A DNA stretch of 64,000 bases from contig NZ_JAKLJA010000018.1 in the NCBI RefSeq assembly GCF_022213065.1, positions 1 to 64,000 on the forward strand, in the 5' to 3' direction. The stretch is from Paraburkholderia tagetis (GTDB lineage Bacteria; Pseudomonadota; Gammaproteobacteria; Burkholderiales; Burkholderiaceae). Below are positions 59,484 to 64,000 of this stretch, one piece after another. Below the pieces are notes generated by a model. That model had not been told where the DNA came from. It did not search any database and worked only from the letters and a program-made list of their open reading frames with translations. A program made the translations under genes and the position numbers. Position 1 is the stretch's first letter, and each line of letters begins with the position of its first letter.

Positions 59484-59613
59484 GACTCAAAGCGGTGACT
59501 CAAAGCGGTGACTCAAAGCGCCGACTCAAAGCGCCGACTCAAAGCGCCGACTCAAAGCGCCGACTCAAAGCGCCGACTCAAAGCGGCGACTTAAAGCGGC
59601 GACTTAAAGCGGC
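59484..59613. repeat. ten-copy 13-bp minisatellite after tal
   Basis: Ten contiguous 13-bp units with the pattern GACTCAAAGCGCC run to the base before the tal stop codon. Units 1-2 end in GGT, units 3-7 in GCC, and the last three in GGC; units 9 and 10 have TTAAAG instead of TCAAAG. There are no spacers. In the tal transcript this would be a repetitive 3' untranslated region of 130 bases. Confidence 0.95.
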
Positions 59614-60573
59614 TTAATGCGAGCGCAGTTCCTCGATCATCTTTTCGAGCTTGACGGCGTCGGCGGCGAATGCGCGGATGCCTTCCGCAAGCTTCTCCGT
59701 CGCCATCGCGTCTTCGTTGAGCTGGAAGCGGAACGACGACTCGTCCACGGCCACGCGTTCGATCTGCGCGCTCTTGAACGCTTCAGGCGAGAGCTTGCGC
59801 TCGACCTTCTCCTTGCTGTCGTGGAGCTTCTGCAGCAGGTCCGGGCTGATCGTGAGCAGGTCGCAGCCGGCCAGCTCGACGATCTGGCTGGTGTTGCGGA
59901 AGCTCGCGCCCATCACCTCGGTCTTGTAGCCGAACTTCTTGTAGTACGCGTAGATCTTGCGTACCGACTGCACGCCGGGGTCGTTGGCGCCGCCGTCCTT
60001 GGCGTCGTCCCAGTCGGCGCCCTTGGCCTTCTTGTACCAGTCGTAGATGCGGCCGACGAACGGCGAGATGAGCTGTGCGCCGGCTTCGGCGCACGCGGCG
60101 GCCTGGGCGAGCGAGAACAGCAGCGTCATGTTGCAGCGGATGCCGTCCTTTTGCAGGACTTCGGCGGCGCGGATGCCTTCCCACGTGGACGCGAGCTTGA
60201 TGAGCACGCGCTCGCGCGGGATGCCGGCCTGCTTGTACAGGTCGATGATGTGGTGCGCCTTGTCGATCGACTTCTTCGTGTCGAACGAGAGCCGTGCGTC
60301 CACTTCGGTCGAGACGCGGCCCGGAATGATCTTGAGAATCTCGGTGCCGAAGGCGACCAGCAGGTGGTCGATGATCGACTCGACCGATTCGCTCGCGTGA
60401 TCGCGCACGGTTTTTTCGAGCAGCGGCCGGTACTCGGCCTTCTGCACGGCCTTGAGGATCAGCGACGGGTTGGTGGTCGCGTCCTCGGGCTTGTACTGGA
60501 CGAACTGCTGGAAGTCGCCCGTATCGGCGACGACGGTGGTGTACTGCTTGAGCTGATCGAGTGCGGTAGTCAT
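59614..60573 (-). CDS. tal: transaldolase
   Basis: Transaldolase moves a three-carbon unit in the pentose phosphate pathway. The 319-residue protein is the classical TalB type, with DATTNPSLILKA at the N-terminus, the Schiff-base Lys in ERVLIKLASTWEGIRAAE, NMTLLFSLAQAAACAEAG, ISPFVGRIYDW and the C-terminal FRFQLNEDAMATEKLAEGIR. The length equals E. coli TalB (317). It ends in RSH and is followed at once by the minisatellite. There is no Shine-Dalgarno consensus directly before the ATG. It is monocistronic. Confidence 0.95.
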   Translation of the reverse strand: MTTALDQLKQYTTVVADTGDFQQFVQYKPEDATTNPSLILKAVQKAEYRPLLEKTVRDHASESVESIIDHLLVAFGTEILKIIPGRVSTEVDARLSFDTKKSIDKAHHIIDLYKQAGIPRERVLIKLASTWEGIRAAEVLQKDGIRCNMTLLFSLAQAAACAEAGAQLISPFVGRIYDWYKKAKGADWDDAKDGGANDPGVQSVRKIYAYYKKFGYKTEVMGASFRNTSQIVELAGCDLLTISPDLLQKLHDSKEKVERKLSPEAFKSAQIERVAVDESSFRFQLNEDAMATEKLAEGIRAFAADAVKLEKMIEELRSH

Positions 60574-60914
60574 GTCAGGCCTTGTGGGCGCATGCGCGCC
60601 GGCGTCGGTGGGAGTTGAACGGCCTTGCGCGCCAGAGCCGCTGGCTCATGGCGCGAAGGGCGAAACGCGAAATGCAGAACGCGTCAAACGCGAAACGGCG
60701 CTGCGTCGCCGTCCTCGACAACGCCCTTCGCAAGTACGGGGACGGAGCGCGGGCGGTGCGCCGGTGGTGCTCGATACCGTGCCGGTGAGCACGGCGTATG
60801 CCACCATTTTATGGCGGATCGGGTGGCGGTGCGATGACGCGCGCGGCAGATCGGGTCAAGCGCGGCGGCGCGTCAGCTTTCAGACCCGGGTTTCACACCT
60901 GGAAGACCCAGGTT
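60574..60914. other. gap between tal and benE
   Basis: This gap of 341 bases lies between two minus-strand genes. There is an imperfect repeat GACCC(G/A)GGTTTCA at 60883-60895 and 60907-60919, and local CGAAACGCG/CGAAATGC repeats at 60660-60700. No gene or clear promoter is supported. Confidence 0.4.
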
Positions 60915-62132
60915 TCAGTCCCACCGCGCGTTCAGGATCATTTGAGTGATTACGCCCGCCACGAGCCCCCAGAACGCCGCGCCGATGGAGAGCAGCGTGA
61001 GCCCCGAAGCTGTCACCATGAACGTCACGAGCGCCGCTTCGCGCTCCTTCGGGTTCTGCATGGCGTTGGTGAGGCCGCTCATGATCGAGCCGAACAGCGC
61101 GAGCGCCGCGATGGAGACCACGAGCGCTTGCGGAAACGCCGCGAATAGCGCTGCGATAGTCGCGCCGAAGATGCCCGCGATCAGATAGAAGATGCCGCAC
61201 CAGACGGCCGCCATATAGCGCTTGGTACGGTCCTCGTGGGCGTGCGGGCCGGTGCAGATCGCCGCCGTGATGGCCGCGAGATTGATGCCGTGCGAGCCGA
61301 ACGGCGCGAGCACGAGCGAGGCGATGCCGGTTGTGGCGATGAGCGGCGAAGAGGGCGTGTTGTAGCCGTCGGCGCGCAGCACGGCGATGCCGGGCACGTT
61401 CTGCGAGGCCATGGCCACGACAAAAAGCGGAATGCCGATGCTCACGATCGCCGAAACGGAGAACGCGGGCATCGTGAACACGGGCTTCGCGAGCGCCACG
61501 TGAAAGTGGCTGAAGTCGAGCAGCCCAAGCGCGGCGGCGGCCGCGACGCCCACCACGAGCGTGCCGACGATCGCGTAGCGCGGCATCGCGCGCTTGAGCA
61601 GCAGGTAGGCGAAGAACATCGTGAGCACGAGCGGCGTTTGCACCTGCGCCGCGTGGAAGATCTCGATGCCGATCTCGAACAGGATGCCCGCGAGCAGCGC
61701 CGCCGCAATGCCGGCGGGCACGCGCTTCATGAGCGCGTCGAACCAGCCGGTCACGCCCACGGCCGTGAGCAGCACCGCGCAGACGAGATACGCGCCGATG
61801 GCCTCGGCATAGGGCACATGCGGCAGCGAGCCGATCAGGAGCGCCGCGCCCGGCGTCGACCACGCGATTACGGTGGGCGCGCGATACCAGAGCGACAGCG
61901 CGATGGTGGTCACGCCCATGCCGATCGAGAGCGACCAGATCCACGAGGAAATTTGTGCCGGGGAGAGGTGCGCGGCCTGGCCGGCCTGGAACATCAGCAC
62001 GAGTGAACTCGTGTAGCCGGTCATCATCGCGACGAAGCCCGCGACGATAGTGGCAACCGATGTGTCTGCGAAAGGCCGCAGGGGTCCCGGCCGGAACGTC
62101 GATGGCAGGTCCGGGGACGAAGGCGCGGTCAT
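60915..62132 (-). CDS. benE: BenE family benzoate/H+ symporter-like transporter
   Basis: The 405-residue inner-membrane protein has about 12 membrane segments and matches BenE: ATIVAGFVAMMTGYTSSLVLMFQAG near the start, SWIWSLSIGMGVTTIALSLWYR, AWSTPGAALLIGSLPH, ASQNVPGIAVLRADGY, FGSHGINLAAITAAICTG and GLTNAMQNPKEREAALVTF. Family members import benzoate and perhaps other aromatic acids. GAGGAG lies 8 bases before the ATG. No ben catabolic operon is in view, so the physiological substrate is open. Confidence 0.9.
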   Translation of the reverse strand: MTAPSSPDLPSTFRPGPLRPFADTSVATIVAGFVAMMTGYTSSLVLMFQAGQAAHLSPAQISSWIWSLSIGMGVTTIALSLWYRAPTVIAWSTPGAALLIGSLPHVPYAEAIGAYLVCAVLLTAVGVTGWFDALMKRVPAGIAAALLAGILFEIGIEIFHAAQVQTPLVLTMFFAYLLLKRAMPRYAIVGTLVVGVAAAAALGLLDFSHFHVALAKPVFTMPAFSVSAIVSIGIPLFVVAMASQNVPGIAVLRADGYNTPSSPLIATTGIASLVLAPFGSHGINLAAITAAICTGPHAHEDRTKRYMAAVWCGIFYLIAGIFGATIAALFAAFPQALVVSIAALALFGSIMSGLTNAMQNPKEREAALVTFMVTASGLTLLSIGAAFWGLVAGVITQMILNARWD

Positions 62133-62262
62133 GCTGGAAATCTCCTCGTTTTATGGTTGTGTGCGCAACGGCGTGGCCACGCGCCGCGAGCGCTGCATGG
62201 CGGCGCGGCCTCGCGAGGTCGGCGCAGGCGCGGCTTGCGAGAAGCGCTTCGCTACGGCGCTG

Positions 62263-63435
62263 CTATTTGCTCAGCACGCGCATGGCTGTTTCGAGCCCGG
62301 CCACAGTGAGCGGATACATCCGGTGCCCGAGTATCTCGCGGATGATCGACACCGACTGGCGGTACTCCCATAGCCGCTCGGGCTCGGGATTGAGCCACGC
62401 GAAATGCGGGAACTGGTCGGCGAGACGGCGCAGCCATACGGCGCCGGCTTCGGGGTTGTTGTACTCGACCGAGCCGCCCGGCTGCAGCACTTCATAGGGG
62501 CTCATGGTCGCGTCGCCGACGAAGATGAGCTTGTAGTCGGGCGTGAACTTGTGCAGCAGGTCCCAGGTCGGCGTGCGCTCGGCGTGGCGGCGACGGTTGT
62601 TCTTCCACAGGTGGTCGTAGACGCAGTTATGGAAGTAGTAGAACTCGAGATGCTTGAACTCGGCCTTGGCCGCCGAGAAAAGTTCTTCGGTGCGCTTGAT
62701 GTGATCGTCCATCGAGCCGCCCACGTCGAGCAGCATCAGTACCTTCACGTTGTTGTGGCGCTCCGGGACCATCTTGAGGTCGAGCCAGCCCGCGTTCGCC
62801 GCCGTGCTGCGGATCGTGTCGGTGAGATCGAGCTCTTCGGCGGCGCCCTCGCGCGCGAAGCGGCGCAGGCGCCGCAGCGCCACCTTGATGTTGCGCGTGC
62901 CGATCTCGACCTGGTCGTCGTAATCGCGGTAGGCGCGCGCGTCCCACACCTTCACGGCGCTGCGTTGCCCGCCTTCGCCGCCGATGCGGATGCCCTCGGG
63001 GTTATAGCCGCCGTTGCCGAACGGCGAGGTGCCGCCCGTGCCGATCCACTTGCTGCCGCCTTCGTGGCGCTCCTTCTGTTCCTCGAAGAGCGCCTTCAGG
63101 CGGTCCATGAGCTTGTCGAGCCCGCCCATCGCCTCGATCTGCGCGCGCTGCTCGGGCGTGAAGTCGCGTTCGAGCCGCTTCTTGAGCCAGTCTTCGGGAA
63201 TCTCGAAGGCGAGCTCCGACTTCTTCTCGATGCCGCGAAAGTACGCGCCGAACGCCTGATCGAAGCGGTCGAAGTACTGCTCGTCCTTCACGAGCGTCAT
63301 GCGCGCGAGGTAGTAGAAGTCGTCGAGCGAGGGCGCGATCACGCGCTCCTTGAGCGCTTCGACGAGCGTGAGGTACTCCTTCACGGAGACCGGCAGCTTC
63401 GCGTCTCGCAGCGTGTAAAAGAAGTCGATCAGCAT
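62263..63435 (-). CDS. VWA domain protein, CoxE-like
   Basis: The 390-residue protein has an N-terminal helical region (DFFYTLRDAKLPVSVKEYLTLVEAL) and a C-terminal von Willebrand A domain with the metal site DVGGS (LLDVGGSMDD, residues about 238-247). It is the partner class of MoxR AAA+ ATPases (CoxD/CoxE type), used for cofactor insertion or protein remodelling. The conserved segment EFYYFHNCVYDHLW is present. It follows the MoxR-like gene by 45 bases on the same strand and forms a two-gene module. The enzyme served is not visible here. Confidence 0.88.
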   Translation of the reverse strand: MLIDFFYTLRDAKLPVSVKEYLTLVEALKERVIAPSLDDFYYLARMTLVKDEQYFDRFDQAFGAYFRGIEKKSELAFEIPEDWLKKRLERDFTPEQRAQIEAMGGLDKLMDRLKALFEEQKERHEGGSKWIGTGGTSPFGNGGYNPEGIRIGGEGGQRSAVKVWDARAYRDYDDQVEIGTRNIKVALRRLRRFAREGAAEELDLTDTIRSTAANAGWLDLKMVPERHNNVKVLMLLDVGGSMDDHIKRTEELFSAAKAEFKHLEFYYFHNCVYDHLWKNNRRRHAERTPTWDLLHKFTPDYKLIFVGDATMSPYEVLQPGGSVEYNNPEAGAVWLRRLADQFPHFAWLNPEPERLWEYRQSVSIIREILGHRMYPLTVAGLETAMRVLSK

Positions 63436-63480
63436 GCAGGTTCTCCGGCCTTGCGAGCTTGCCCCGCGCTCAGCGCGTGT

Positions 63481-64000
<520 letters not shown>

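Noticed and set aside
59484..59613. CRISPR array
   Set aside because: The repeats are contiguous 13-bp units with no spacers, and no cas genes are present.

Overview
The window is GC-rich, densely coding DNA from a Burkholderiaceae bacterium, most likely Paraburkholderia, Caballeronia or a close relative. This rests on the gene content: a large glutamine-dependent NAD synthase beside a PII gene, a general porin ending in Phe, a hisJQMP-type transporter, an OmpR/EnvZ pair, a ParE/ParC pair, and gene neighbourhoods I recognise from that family. It reads mostly as core chromosome with a few accessory insertions. All functional calls come from reading motifs; no database search was run.

Layout. 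1-1.5 kb: an AT-rich gene of unknown function abuts the truncated end of a FemAB-like (DUF482) gene, the apparent edge of an inserted element. 1.6-9.5 kb: nadE, PII, a porin, and a basic amino acid ABC transporter in the order binding protein, Q, M, P. 10-15 kb: a Spy/CpxP-like periplasmic protein divergent from ompR/envZ, then a diguanylate cyclase. 15.9-19.1 kb: an ABC system with a double-domain permease and an ATPase carrying an extra C-terminal domain. 19.2-24.5 kb: two duplicated lipoprotein genes between two sigma-54 activators. 24.6-30 kb: small proteins, otsA, a 14-TM MFS pump and a PEBP protein. 30.2-32.3 kb: a dcm-vsr methylation and mismatch-repair pair. 33-36.9 kb: tRNA-Arg(CCT), rubredoxin, the ABC-F protein uup, and a MntA/HepT toxin-antitoxin locus whose toxin is broken. 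37-41.6 kb: parE and parC. 41.7-50.3 kb: a CopD-like protein, a GGDEF-EAL protein, PhzF, RidA, an aminotransferase, a VOC protein and a MocR regulator. 50.5-64 kb: htpG, ubiC, a DNA glycosylase, a spermidine-synthase-like protein, DUF3311 plus a solute symporter, a FUSC protein, a PhnB-like protein, transaldolase, BenE, and a CoxE/MoxR pair running off the end.

Most notable non-coding signals: a hairpin element present as three tandem copies before the CopD-like gene (41741-41875) and once before the amino acid binding protein gene (9505-9556). Both stems change by compensating substitutions between copies, while the linker between hairpins stays constant. This is the best candidate here for an RNA element worth pursuing. 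Others are a 37-bp inverted repeat upstream of dcm, a 25-bp palindrome just before parE, a ten-copy 13-bp minisatellite after transaldolase, and a good sigma-32 promoter before htpG.

The clearest decayed gene is hepT: one TGG-to-TGA change precedes its RX4HXY catalytic motif, yet the downstream frame stays open to the normal end.
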